From Burkholderia paludis (GTDB lineage: Bacteria; Pseudomonadota; Gammaproteobacteria; Burkholderiales; Burkholderiaceae), in assembly GCF_000732615.1 (NCBI RefSeq), contig NZ_JPGL01000010.1:1-64000 (forward strand): DNA of 64,000 nt, written 5' to 3'. Shown here piece after piece: positions 24,752 to 32,905 of this stretch. Positions within the stretch are counted from its first letter, which is position 1, and every line of letters starts with the position of its first letter. The notes beneath the pieces were generated by a model. The model worked only from the letters and a program-made list of their open reading frames with translations. It was not told the origin of the DNA and searched no databases. The position numbers and the translations under genes are program-made.

Positions 24752-25480
24752 TCAGCCACTGATGTTTTCGCCATTGCCGAGATCGATCACGCTTCCGGTC
24801 GTTTCGAGCGAGCCGTTCGCGAGCAGGACGACCGCGCGCGCCACCTGGTCGGGTTCGAGGATCTTGCGCATCGGAATCTGGCGGTAGAACGCCGCCGCGT
24901 CCTGCGACGCGAGAAAGCGCTCGAACAGGTCGGAGCGCACGAAGCCCGGCGCGACCGCGTTGACACGCACGCCGAAGCGCGCCATCTCGAGCGCGAGAGT
25001 CTTCGTGAAACGCTCGATGGCTGCCTTCGACGCGCCGTACGCGCCGTTGCCGATCTTCGGCTTGCGCGCGGCGATCGACGACACGTTGACGATCGCCCCG
25101 TGCCGGCGCGCCTGCATCCCCTCTCCGAACGCATGGCAAAACGCCATCGTCGCGCCGAGGTTGATCCGCAATGCTTCCCAGTAGCGGGCGAACGGGCTGC
25201 CGAGCAGCATCGCGTCGTCGTTGATGCCCGCGTTGTTCACGAGCACGTCGACGGCCGCCTCCGCGTTCACGCGATCGGCGAACGCCTGCACGGCTTCCCA
25301 GTCGCCGCCGTCGACGCGAAAGCCGCGCGCCGCGCCGTCGTGTGCGTGCGCCAGCGCGTCGGCCAGCTCGGGATTCGATCGATAGGTGAAGTAGACGGTA
25401 TGGCCGTCGGCGATCAGCGCTTCGACGATCGCGCGCCCGATCCCGCGGGTGCCGCCCGTCACAATGGCGAGTTTGCTCAT
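24752..25480 (-). CDS. 3-oxoacyl-ACP reductase (FabG-like SDR)
   Basis: A 242-residue short-chain dehydrogenase. NADP-binding TGGTRGIG at 8-15, NNAG at 82-85, active-site Ser134/135 in NVSSIAA, Tyr148 and Lys152 in YGASK. It reduces the beta-keto group formed by the KS pair. The start overlaps the stop of the hotdog gene upstream (ATGA). No enoyl reductase is present in the operon, so chains processed by reductase plus dehydratase should remain unsaturated. Confidence 0.93.
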   Translation of the reverse strand: MSKLAIVTGGTRGIGRAIVEALIADGHTVYFTYRSNPELADALAHAHDGAARGFRVDGGDWEAVQAFADRVNAEAAVDVLVNNAGINDDAMLLGSPFARYWEALRINLGATMAFCHAFGEGMQARRHGAIVNVSSIAARKPKIGNGAYGASKAAIERFTKTLALEMARFGVRVNAVAPGFVRSDLFERFLASQDAAAFYRQIPMRKILEPDQVARAVVLLANGSLETTGSVIDLGNGENISG

Positions 25481-25845
25481 GCGCGGTGCTCCCAGCTGAG
25501 GATGCCGTCCATCACGCTCTGGCCGTTCGCGTTGCGCAACTCGACGTGCGCGGTCGTGCGCGCGCCGTCCTGCTGCAGGCGCCGCAGGCGCGCACTCAGG
25601 CGCTCGCCCGGCCGCACCGGGCAGATGAAGCTGACCTTGCGCAGCGTGAGCGGCGGATGCGGCCGGTCCGCCGCGAGACCGAGCGCGTCGAACAGCATCG
25701 CGATCGCGAGGCTCAGGCTGAACGAACCGGGCAGCACCGGAAAGTGCTCGAAGTGCTCGTCGAAGAGCGGCGCCTCACTCGCCACGTCGATCACGCCGAA
25801 GTGTTCGCCGGCGATCGTGGGCGCCGGCGTCGCGGTGGCGGGCAT
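25477..25845 (-). CDS. Hotdog dehydratase-like subunit carrying the catalytic His
   Basis: A 122-residue FabZ-type hotdog protein. The catalytic-histidine motif is present as EHFEHFPVLPGS (His31, PG at 39-40), but the acidic residue of the following helix is lost: Ser45 and Ala49 stand where FabZ has Glu and Gln. Its upstream neighbour shows the reverse pattern, so the two probably form a heterodimeric 3-hydroxyacyl-ACP dehydratase. It is joined to both neighbours by overlapping stop/start codons (TGATG upstream, ATGA downstream), as expected for obligate partners. Confidence 0.8.
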   Translation of the reverse strand: MPATATPAPTIAGEHFGVIDVASEAPLFDEHFEHFPVLPGSFSLSLAIAMLFDALGLAADRPHPPLTLRKVSFICPVRPGERLSARLRRLQQDGARTTAHVELRNANGQSVMDGILSWEHRA

Positions 25846-26300
25846 CACGGCCGTTCTCCCGGCACGGCGGACGCGGGCAGGCGAGCCGGCATCAGCGCGA
25901 CGAACACGGTGCCCGACGCGACGGCCGGATACGTGCCGGCACCGGCGTCGGCGTCGCGCGCCGATACCTCGACACGGTATCCGTCGCCGTGTTTCGCGAC
26001 GGTGCCCGCCAACGCGAGCCGCGGGTAGCCGTCGACGCGGCCGAGCGCCAGTTCGCGCAGTTGCGCGGGCACCATCAGCGCCGGCTCGCCGTGCATCGCA
26101 CGCGCCGCCTTGACCGCGAACTGATGCAGCGCTTCGATGACGAGCAGCGCAGGCCGTGCGCTCGACCAGTCGCGATAGCGCCGCGGATCGGCATCGCCCG
26201 CGAAGCGTGCGGGATCGGACGGATCGCGGATCACTCGACAAAGGGCAAGAAAGCCAGGCCGCGCCGTCTCGCTCCCCCTCTCAAACCTGGTATGTCTCAT
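25845..26300 (-). CDS. Hotdog dehydratase-like subunit carrying the catalytic Glu
   Basis: A 151-residue protein whose central helix reads ARPALLVIEALHQFA, matching the FabZ/FabA active-site helix with Glu56 and Gln60. The histidine expected 14 residues earlier is Tyr42. It complements the downstream hotdog protein, which keeps the His and lacks the Glu. In FabZ-type enzymes the two residues come from different subunits of a dimer, so a heterodimer would have one complete site. It is the first gene of the 13-gene operon; AAGG lies 7 bases before its ATG and the shared control region with the divergent ABC operon follows. Confidence 0.75.
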   Translation of the reverse strand: MRHTRFERGSETARPGFLALCRVIRDPSDPARFAGDADPRRYRDWSSARPALLVIEALHQFAVKAARAMHGEPALMVPAQLRELALGRVDGYPRLALAGTVAKHGDGYRVEVSARDADAGAGTYPAVASGTVFVALMPARLPASAVPGERP

Positions 26301-26633
26301 TGTTATGCCTTGTTATGTCTGTGTCTTGGCTTCCCGGCATCCGGCGACCGCTCTCACATCGGCCGGTGTCGTGCGGATCGACTGCTGATCGGCTGCGAGT
26401 GTATCGATTCGTCGCGGAAAGAAACGATCATGCGACCAATTGCAGAAGCGGGCGACGAACCGCGCATGGAGCCGATGGAATGCAGCGCGGGGCACCCGGC
26501 CGCGCGCCGAGCCAGTGCGCGCCGGCGGGCGCGGCCGGCCGCCGTTCGTCGCGGAGGAATACCGTTCGTCCGCGCGTCCCGCCATTCGTCGCACCGCGCC
26601 ATGCCGGGTGGCGGATCCCGCTAAGGTGGCGGC
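26301..26633. promoter_or_regulatory. Divergent control region with direct repeats
   Basis: The 333 bp between the biosynthetic operon and the divergent ABC/OMP operon must hold both promoters. TATGYCT occurs three times on the plus strand at 26291-26297, 26304-26310 and 26314-26320, the last two exactly 10 bp apart, close to the first start codon of the biosynthetic operon. They could be helically phased operator half-sites. No Fur-box-like sequence was found here. Confidence 0.4.
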
Positions 26634-27368
26634 ATGGAACAGATACCCCGGGAGGTGCCCGTGTTGGCGGCCAGCTTGAGTCATGTCACGAAAACATATG
26701 GAAGCGGCGCGCTCGCCATCCCGGCGGCCGACGACGCGTCCCTCGATATCGTCGCGAACCGCTTCACGGTGCTGTCGGGCCCTTCCGGCAGCGGCAAGAC
26801 GACGCTGCTCAACCTGCTCGGCGGCATCGATCGCCCGACGCGCGGCGTCATCGCGGTCGCGGGCGAGCGGATCGACACGATGAGCGAAAACGCGCTGGCG
26901 GATTTCCGCGCGCGTCACATCGGGTTCGTGTTCCAGTCGTTCAACCTGCTGCCCGTGTTCAGCGCGTTCGAGAACGTCGAATATCCGCTGACCCTGCTCG
27001 GCGTCGCCCGTGCGCGACGCCGCGAACAGGTGCTCGCGCTGCTCGACGCCGTCGACATGGGCGACAAGGCGCATCGCCGGCCCGGCCAGTTGTCGGGCGG
27101 CCAGCAGCAGCGCGTCGCGATCGCGCGCGCGCTCGTCACCGAGCCGGCGCTCGTGCTGGCCGACGAGCCGACGGCCAACCTCGACAGCGCGACCGGCGCC
27201 GCCATCATCGGGCTGATGCGCACGATGCAGCGCGAGCGGGCGACGTCGTTCGTCTTTTCGTCGCACGATCCGCAGGTGATCGCCGCCGCGGACGACGTGG
27301 CGATGATCCGCGACGGGCGCGTGGTGGAAGTCCGCTCGATCGCACCGCGCGAGGAGGCCTGCCAATGA
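26634..27368 (+). CDS. ABC transporter ATP-binding protein (LolD/MacB-type)
   Basis: A 244-residue ATPase of the LolD/MacB mechanotransmission class. Walker [12 protein letters not shown] from residue 49, the Q-loop IGFVFQSFNLLPVF, signature LSGGQQQRVAIARAL and Walker B LVLADEPTANLD are all intact. It should drive the FtsX-type permease encoded next, with which it overlaps by ATGA. These systems extract lipoproteins or push hydrophobic compounds and siderophores through the periplasm rather than pumping across the inner membrane. The start MEQIPREVPV has AAGG upstream. Confidence 0.92.
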   Translation: MEQIPREVPVLAASLSHVTKTYGSGALAIPAADDASLDIVANRFTVLSGPSGSGKTTLLNLLGGIDRPTRGVIAVAGERIDTMSENALADFRARHIGFVFQSFNLLPVFSAFENVEYPLTLLGVARARRREQVLALLDAVDMGDKAHRRPGQLSGGQQQRVAIARALVTEPALVLADEPTANLDSATGAAIIGLMRTMQRERATSFVFSSHDPQVIAAADDVAMIRDGRVVEVRSIAPREEACQ

Positions 27369-28777
27369 GCCTCTGGGTACTCGCGTTCCGCAACCTGCTG
27401 CGCAACCGCCGCCGCTCGGCCACGACGCTGCTCGCGATGATCGTCGGCCTGACCGCCATCCTGCTGTTCGGCGGCTATGCGCGCGACATCAACTACGGAC
27501 TCCAGACCAGCTACGTGCGCCAGGGCGGCCATCTGCAGATCCAGCACCGCGACTATTTCCTGTACGGCAGCGGCGACCCCGTCTCGTACGGGATCGGCAA
27601 CTACGGGAAGGTCATCGATACCGTGCTCGGCGACCCCGCGCTTGCGCGCATGGTCACGGTCGTGACGCCGGTGCTGACGATCAACGGGATCGCCGGCAAC
27701 TTCGGCGCGGGCGTGTCGCGCACCGTCTCGGGCAGCGGGATCGTCGTTGCCGACCAGAACCGGATGCGGCAGTGGAACGACTACGGTTTCGCCGACCGGC
27801 CGACGCCCGTCGCGCTGACCGGCAGCGCGCCGGACGCCGCCGTGATCGGCACGGGCGTCGCGCGCGTGCTGCGCCTGTGCGACGCGCTGCGGGTGCCCGA
27901 TTGCCGCGATCCGGCCGCCGCCCCCGCCGCCCCCGCCGGCGCATCCGACGCGTCCGACCTGCCCGACGACATCGCGTCGCTTTCCCGCGCCGAGGCCGCC
28001 GCGAAGCCCGTGCGCCGCGCCGGCCTCGCGCGTCTCGAACTGCTGACGTCGAATGCGTACGGCGCGCCGAACGTCGCCGAACTGTCGGTGATCGCGGCAC
28101 AGAAGCAGGGCGTCAAGCAGATCGACGACATGTTCGTGCAGGTGCACCTGCCGCAGGCGCAGCAGCTCGTGTACGGCAGCGGCCCGAACGCGAAGGTGAC
28201 GTCCATCGTCGTGCAGCTCCGGCATACGGCCGACCTGCCGGCCGCGCGCGCGCGGATCCAGGCGCTGCTGCGCACCCGGCTGGCCGGCGAGCCGCTCGAG
28301 GTGCTCGGCTTCGCGACGCTCAATCCGCAGTACGGCCAGGTCACCGGCATGTTCGGCGCGATCTTCGGCTTCATCGCGGTGCTGATCGCCACGATCGTGC
28401 TGTTTACGGTCGGCAACACCATGAACATGGCCGTGATGGAGCGCACGCACGAGATCGGCACGCTGCGCGCGCTCGGCCTGCGCGGCGCCGGCATTCGCCG
28501 CCTGTTCGTCTGCGAAGGCTGCCTGCTCGGCCTGTGCGGCGCGGCCGCGGGCACCCTCCTCGCACTCGCGGCGGGCGTCGCGATCAATCGCGCCGGCCTG
28601 CACTGGACGCCGCCCGGGCAGACCGATCCGGTCGCGCTGTCGGTGCGCGTGTGGGGCGAATTCGGGATGATCGTGCGTTATGCGCTCGGCGTGACGGCGG
28701 TCGCGACGGTCTCGGCGTGGCTGCCCGCGCGCCGGGCGGCGCGCCTGCCGATCGTCGATGCGCTGCGCTTCGCCTGA
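27365..28777 (+). CDS. FtsX/MacB-type ABC permease (LolC/E-like)
   Basis: A 470-residue inner-membrane protein with the four-helix FtsX layout: one segment at the N-terminus (TLLAMIVGLTAILLFGG), a large periplasmic domain of about 330 residues and three C-terminal segments. NTMNMAVMERTHEIGTLRAL is the conserved coupling region facing the ATPase. The periplasmic domain contains an Ala/Pro-rich insert (near residues 182-195). It forms a pair with the preceding ATPase and is followed 13 bp later by a LolA-like periplasmic protein and an outer-membrane protein, suggesting a trans-envelope path. Confidence 0.9.
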   Translation: MSLWVLAFRNLLRNRRRSATTLLAMIVGLTAILLFGGYARDINYGLQTSYVRQGGHLQIQHRDYFLYGSGDPVSYGIGNYGKVIDTVLGDPALARMVTVVTPVLTINGIAGNFGAGVSRTVSGSGIVVADQNRMRQWNDYGFADRPTPVALTGSAPDAAVIGTGVARVLRLCDALRVPDCRDPAAAPAAPAGASDASDLPDDIASLSRAEAAAKPVRRAGLARLELLTSNAYGAPNVAELSVIAAQKQGVKQIDDMFVQVHLPQAQQLVYGSGPNAKVTSIVVQLRHTADLPAARARIQALLRTRLAGEPLEVLGFATLNPQYGQVTGMFGAIFGFIAVLIATIVLFTVGNTMNMAVMERTHEIGTLRALGLRGAGIRRLFVCEGCLLGLCGAAAGTLLALAAGVAINRAGLHWTPPGQTDPVALSVRVWGEFGMIVRYALGVTAVATVSAWLPARRAARLPIVDALRFA

Positions 28778-28790
28778 CCGGGAGACCGCC

Positions 28791-29576
28791 ATGACCTCGC
28801 CCCTCCGGATCGCACGCGCCGTCGCGCTGCTGCTGGCCCTCGCCGCCGCCACCGCCGCCGTCGCGGACCCCGCGGCGCAACAACTGCTCGAACAAAGCGA
28901 CGCCGTGCGCAACCCCGACAAGCCGTTCGGCCTGACGACGACCCTGCTCGAATTCCGCAACGGCCAGCAGACCGACGCCGAGACGCTGAGGGTCTACTCG
29001 AAGGCCGACCCGGCAACCCGCCAGTTCCGCACGCTGGTGCAGTTCGTCGCGCCCGCGCGCGACGCGAACAAGCTGATGCTGAAGAACGGCAACGATCTGT
29101 GGTTCTACGACCCGTCCAGCCAGGCCAGCGTGCGGATCTCGCCGCAGCAGCGCCTGCTCGGCCAGGCCGCCAACGGCGACGTCGTGACCGTCAACTGGGC
29201 GAGCGACTACGACGCATCGCTCGCGGGCGAGGAAGACGTTGCGGACGGCGAGCATCAGACGCGACACTGCTACCGGCTGCACCTGACGGCGCGCGCACCG
29301 GACGTCACGTATCACGCGATCGACCTGTGGATCGCGAGCGACACGAAGCGGCCCGTCAAGGCGCGCTTCTTCGCGGCGAGCGGCAGCGTGCTGAAAATCG
29401 CCTACTACCGGCACTACCAGGAGCAGCTCGGCGCGGCGCGGCCGACCGAGACCGTGATCATCGACGGCCTCGATCCCGGCTGGGTCACGGTGATGCGCTA
29501 CGCCGACTACGCGTGGCGCGACATTCCGGACGCGTGGCTGCAGCGCGCGTACCTGTCGCGCTTCAAGGCCGACTAG
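28791..29576 (+). CDS. LolA-like periplasmic outer-membrane lipoprotein-sorting protein
   Basis: A 261-residue exported protein with signal peptide (ALLLALAAATAAVADPAA) and the half-barrel LolA/LppX-like fold. The pattern FVAPARDANKLMLKNGNDLW, then FYDPSSQASVRIS, is typical of the outer-membrane lipoprotein-sorting family. These proteins carry lipids or lipoproteins across the periplasm. GGGAGA precedes the ATG. The order ATPase, permease, LolA-like protein, outer-membrane protein suggests delivery of a hydrophobic product to the outer membrane. Aryl-polyene clusters also encode a LolA-like protein for their lipid-like product. Confidence 0.85.
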   Translation: MTSPLRIARAVALLLALAAATAAVADPAAQQLLEQSDAVRNPDKPFGLTTTLLEFRNGQQTDAETLRVYSKADPATRQFRTLVQFVAPARDANKLMLKNGNDLWFYDPSSQASVRISPQQRLLGQAANGDVVTVNWASDYDASLAGEEDVADGEHQTRHCYRLHLTARAPDVTYHAIDLWIASDTKRPVKARFFAASGSVLKIAYYRHYQEQLGAARPTETVIIDGLDPGWVTVMRYADYAWRDIPDAWLQRAYLSRFKAD

Positions 29577-29579
29577 GCG

Positions 29580-30842
29580 ATGGCGCGGCACCGGGTCGCG
29601 GCGCTGGTCTGCGCGGCGGGCCTCGCGGCCGCGCAGACGGCCGTCGCGGCCGACGACGCCGACGGCGACGCGCTGCGGCTCGCCGATACGGCGACGGCCG
29701 CGCCCGTGACGCCGGGCAACTGGCGCGGCACCTTCGAGGCGGCCGTCGCGAATTACACGGCGGCAAGCCAGACCGGGCCCGTGACGCTCGACGACAACGC
29801 GCGCGTCTCGAACACGCTGTCGTACGACGGCACGTCGGGCAACTGGCGGGCGATCCTGTCGAACCGCTTCGACGCGGGATGGCGCGCGGGCACGTCGCAA
29901 TACAACGCGGTCGACACGCTGAAGCAGGCCTACGTGAGCTGGCAGGCGAGCCCGAACGCGCTCGTCGACGTCGGCCGCGTGAACCTGCGCGAAGGCGTCG
30001 CGTCGGGCTTCAATCCCACGGATTTCTTCAAGGCCGGCGCACTGCGCTCGGTGGTGTCGATCGATCCCGAGAGCCTGCGCGAGAACCGGCTCGGCAGCGT
30101 GATGGCCCGCACGCAACTGTTGTGGAGCAGCGGCTCGGTGACCGCGCTGGTGTCGCCGCGGCTCGACACGCACCCGAACGACGCGACCTTCAATCCCGAC
30201 CTCGGCGCGACGAACGCGCGCACCCGCTACATGCTGAGCGGATCGCAGCGCCTGTTCGGCAACTTCTCGCCGCAGTGGCTGCTGTACGGCGGCGAAGGCA
30301 TCGCGCCGCAACTGGGCGTGAACGCGACCACGCTGATCGACGACGCGACGGTCGGGTTCGTCGAATACGCGATCGGACGCGGCAGCGCGATCGCCGACTT
30401 CTCGCAGGCGACCTCGTCGTGGACGTCCAGGCTCGCGACGGGCGTCACCCATACCTTCGCGAACAAGCTGTCGCTGACGCTCGAATACGACTACGACGGT
30501 GCGAGCGCCAGCGCCGCCGCGTGGCGGGCGCTGCAGAACGACCCGTCGCGATACTGGCGCTATCGCGACACGGCGAGCGTCGCGCAGGAACTGATGACGC
30601 GGCGCTCGCTGTTCGTCTACGCGTCGATGCCCGACGTGTTCGTCCAGCACCTCGCGCTGACCGCGATGGCGCGCTACAACCTCGACGATCACAGCTACTT
30701 CACGTGGCTCGAGGCGCGCTATCACTGGCCGCGCACCGATTTCGCGGTGCAGTGGCAGAGCAACCACGGTGCGGCGCGCAGCGTGTACGGCGCGCAGGCG
30801 CAGAGCGAGATCGTGCAGGCGATCGCGACGTTCTTCTTTTGA
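29580..30842 (+). CDS. Outer-membrane beta-barrel protein
   Basis: A 420-residue protein with signal peptide (VCAAGLAAAQTAVAA), many alternating amphipathic strands and a phenylalanine-rich C-terminus (ATFFF), the usual signal for BAM insertion. I do not recognise a named family beyond a general porin-like or alginate-export-like barrel. It follows the LolA-like gene by 3 bp and closes the divergent operon, so it is probably the outer-membrane partner of the ABC/LolA system. Motifs such as VDVGRVNLREGVASGFNPTD recur in proteins found next to LolA-like genes. Confidence 0.75.
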   Translation: MARHRVAALVCAAGLAAAQTAVAADDADGDALRLADTATAAPVTPGNWRGTFEAAVANYTAASQTGPVTLDDNARVSNTLSYDGTSGNWRAILSNRFDAGWRAGTSQYNAVDTLKQAYVSWQASPNALVDVGRVNLREGVASGFNPTDFFKAGALRSVVSIDPESLRENRLGSVMARTQLLWSSGSVTALVSPRLDTHPNDATFNPDLGATNARTRYMLSGSQRLFGNFSPQWLLYGGEGIAPQLGVNATTLIDDATVGFVEYAIGRGSAIADFSQATSSWTSRLATGVTHTFANKLSLTLEYDYDGASASAAAWRALQNDPSRYWRYRDTASVAQELMTRRSLFVYASMPDVFVQHLALTAMARYNLDDHSYFTWLEARYHWPRTDFAVQWQSNHGAARSVYGAQAQSEIVQAIATFFF

Positions 30843-30975
30843 ACGGCTGAGGGTGGAACGCGGGCGTCCGGCATGACGCGCCCGGCGCGATGCGGCGGGC
30901 GCGAAAGGTGGGCTGGCGGCTTGTGCAGGGGTTGGCGGCGGGAGCATGCGACAACGGGGCAAGCCCGGCGCGCCC

Positions 30976-30990
30976 GGCGGGCGGCCCGCC
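30976..30990. terminator. Weak GC hairpin between convergent genes
   Basis: GGCGGG-CGG-CCCGCC, a 6-bp stem with a 3-nt loop, lies between the outer-membrane protein gene and the convergent membrane-protein gene. There is no T-tract, so termination here is only a possibility. Confidence 0.25.
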
Positions 30991-31020
30991 AGGCCCGCCC
31001 TCGCCGCCCGGCGCCCGGGC

Positions 31021-31554
31021 TCAGCGCGACTCGAACGCGGAGCCGGCGTCGTCTTCGGCGGCGCCGTTCGCGTGACGGATGCCGCGCATGACCACGTTGA
31101 GCGCGCGTCCGAGCGGCATGCCGACCAGCAGGCCCCAGACCGCGAACGACAGGATCGCGAACGCGCCGGTCGCGGCCCACGGCCGCGCGGCGGCGATCGC
31201 GTAGTGAATGAACGTTTCGGCGACGAACGTCAGCAGCAGCGTAACCAGCAGGCTCGCGTCGCCCGGCAGGCGCACGAGCAAGCCTTGCGGCCCGTTGCGG
31301 AACTGCAGGCGCCAGCGGCGCGCATGGAACCAGCCGCCCGTCGCGCCGATCACGAGCGCCGCGAGCGCCGCGGCAAAGGCATCCGCTCCCGCGTGCGGGA
31401 ACAGGCGCCCGAGGCTCGACAGGCCGAGCCCGACGAACACGAGGGGAAACAGCAACGGGCGCACGGGCCGTACCTCGCGCGCGAAGCAGCGCTTGATGCC
31501 GATATAGACGAGCGCGCAGAACAACACGTAGACATAGGTCGGGAGATGTTGCAT
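31021..31554 (-). CDS. Small integral membrane protein of unknown function
   Basis: A 177-residue protein with about five hydrophobic segments (for example YVYVLFCALVYIGIK, PLLFPLVFVGLGLSSLG, LLVTLLLTFVAETFIHYAIA, AFAILSFAVWGLLVGM). The middle has a charged stretch ARRWRLQFRNGPQG. It has no signal peptide separate from the first segment and no catalytic motif. It resembles conserved uncharacterised membrane proteins of Burkholderia. It is divergent from the sensor kinase gene, with 276 bp between them, and may be a target of that two-component system. Confidence 0.75.
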   Translation of the reverse strand: MQHLPTYVYVLFCALVYIGIKRCFAREVRPVRPLLFPLVFVGLGLSSLGRLFPHAGADAFAAALAALVIGATGGWFHARRWRLQFRNGPQGLLVRLPGDASLLVTLLLTFVAETFIHYAIAAARPWAATGAFAILSFAVWGLLVGMPLGRALNVVMRGIRHANGAAEDDAGSAFESR

Positions 31555-31830
31555 GGGGTACCTGTTCGGAAGTGCCGCGTACGGCGGCCATGTCGGCGAC
31601 TATAGCGGCCGGACGGGGCGCGCGCCGCCCGTTGCGACGAACGGTGGAAATCGGCCGACGAACGGCGCTTGCGTCCGGCGAACGTCGATGCGGGCCGCCG
31701 GCGCCCCGGCGCGTCCGCGCCGCCTCGCCACCGCCCGGCGATGCGGCGCACGGGCCGCGCGACCGATCGACGATGGCATTGCCGGCGCGAATTACGCTAC
31801 CATCTGCGCAATCCGCCCCCGCTCGCTGCC

Positions 31831-32904
31831 ATGCCAAGCAAGCCGCTCTCCTTCCTGTCGTCCGCGCCCTCCTTCGGCCCCGCGCATCGGGGCCGGTCGC
31901 TGCTGGGGCTGTTCTGCTTCAACTCCGTGGTCGGGCTGATCTTCTGGGCCACGCGCCGCAACGAGGCGTTGCTGCCGTACCTGGTCGTCGCGAACGGCAT
32001 CGGCTTCAGCGCGACGCTGCTCAGCGTCGCCGCCGACCGGCTGGTGCGCGGCAAGCTGGCGCTGGTGCCGAAGATCCTGATCGTCGCGCCGGCCAGCGTG
32101 TTCATCGGTTTCGAGGTCGCGGCGTCCACGATCGGGCACGTCCCGCACCTGATCGGGCGGGCGGGCGTCAAGGTCTGGCTGGCCTACGGCTCGTCGTTCG
32201 TCGTCGCCGGCGCGGCCTGCGCGTTCGTCTCGGTGTTCGTGCAGGCCGCACGCATGCGCGCGTCGCTCGAAACGCAGCGGCGCGAGGCCGCCGAGGCGCG
32301 CCAGGCCGAAACGGCCGCGCGGCTCGCGCTGCTGCAGGCGCAGATCGAGCCGCATTTCCTGTTCAACACGCTGGCGAACGTGCAGAGCCTGATCGAGCGC
32401 GATCCGACCCGCGCGACGACGATGCTCGACAGCCTGAACCGCTATCTGCGCGCGAGCCTGGGCCGCACGCGCAAGGCCACCGCCACGCTGGAGGAGGAAC
32501 TGGAGCTGGTCGAGGCGCTGCTGAAGATCGCGACGCTCCGGCTCGGCGAGGAGCGCCTGCGCTACGCGATCGACGTGCCGGACGCGCTGCGGGCCCTGCC
32601 GCTGCCGCCGCTCCTGCTGCAGCCGCTGGTCGAGAACGCGCTGCTGCACGGCATCGAGCCGTCGGTCGACGGCGGCGACGTGCGCATTCGCGGCACGCGC
32701 GACGGCGACCTGCTCGTGCTGAGCGTGAGCGACACGGGAGTGGGGCTCGGCAACGCCGGCACGAAGCTGCACGGCGGCGTGGGGCTCGCGAACGTTCGCG
32801 CGCGGATGATCAGCCTCTATGGCGAGCGCGGCCGCGTGTCGGTCGGCGCGAATGCCGACGCCATGCGGGGCGTGACCGCAACCTTGCAGATCCCGATTCC
32901 CTGA
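31831..32904 (+). CDS. LytS-like sensor histidine kinase
   Basis: A 357-residue membrane kinase of the His_kinase (PF06580) type. Four hydrophobic segments occupy residues 25-140, then a coiled-coil-like linker (EAAEARQAETAARLALLQAQ), the phospho-acceptor motif IEPHFLFNTLANVQ and an HATPase domain with QPLVENALLHG and VSDTGVGLG. The ATG at 31831 was chosen; the longer upstream frame is Arg/Pro-rich and not credible. It is 1 bp from its partner response regulator. The signal is not evident from sequence; relatives respond to membrane state or small metabolites. Confidence 0.92.
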   Translation: MPSKPLSFLSSAPSFGPAHRGRSLLGLFCFNSVVGLIFWATRRNEALLPYLVVANGIGFSATLLSVAADRLVRGKLALVPKILIVAPASVFIGFEVAASTIGHVPHLIGRAGVKVWLAYGSSFVVAGAACAFVSVFVQAARMRASLETQRREAAEARQAETAARLALLQAQIEPHFLFNTLANVQSLIERDPTRATTMLDSLNRYLRASLGRTRKATATLEEELELVEALLKIATLRLGEERLRYAIDVPDALRALPLPPLLLQPLVENALLHGIEPSVDGGDVRIRGTRDGDLLVLSVSDTGVGLGNAGTKLHGGVGLANVRARMISLYGERGRVSVGANADAMRGVTATLQIPIP

Positions 32905-32905
32905 C

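Noticed and set aside
14916..26300. Classical aryl-polyene cluster
   Set aside because: Although KS/CLF, paired DH, KR, ACP and LolA-like genes recall it, there is no ammonia-lyase, MMPL exporter or acyltransferase, while NAS-like and citrate-synthase-like genes and a siderophore receptor are present.
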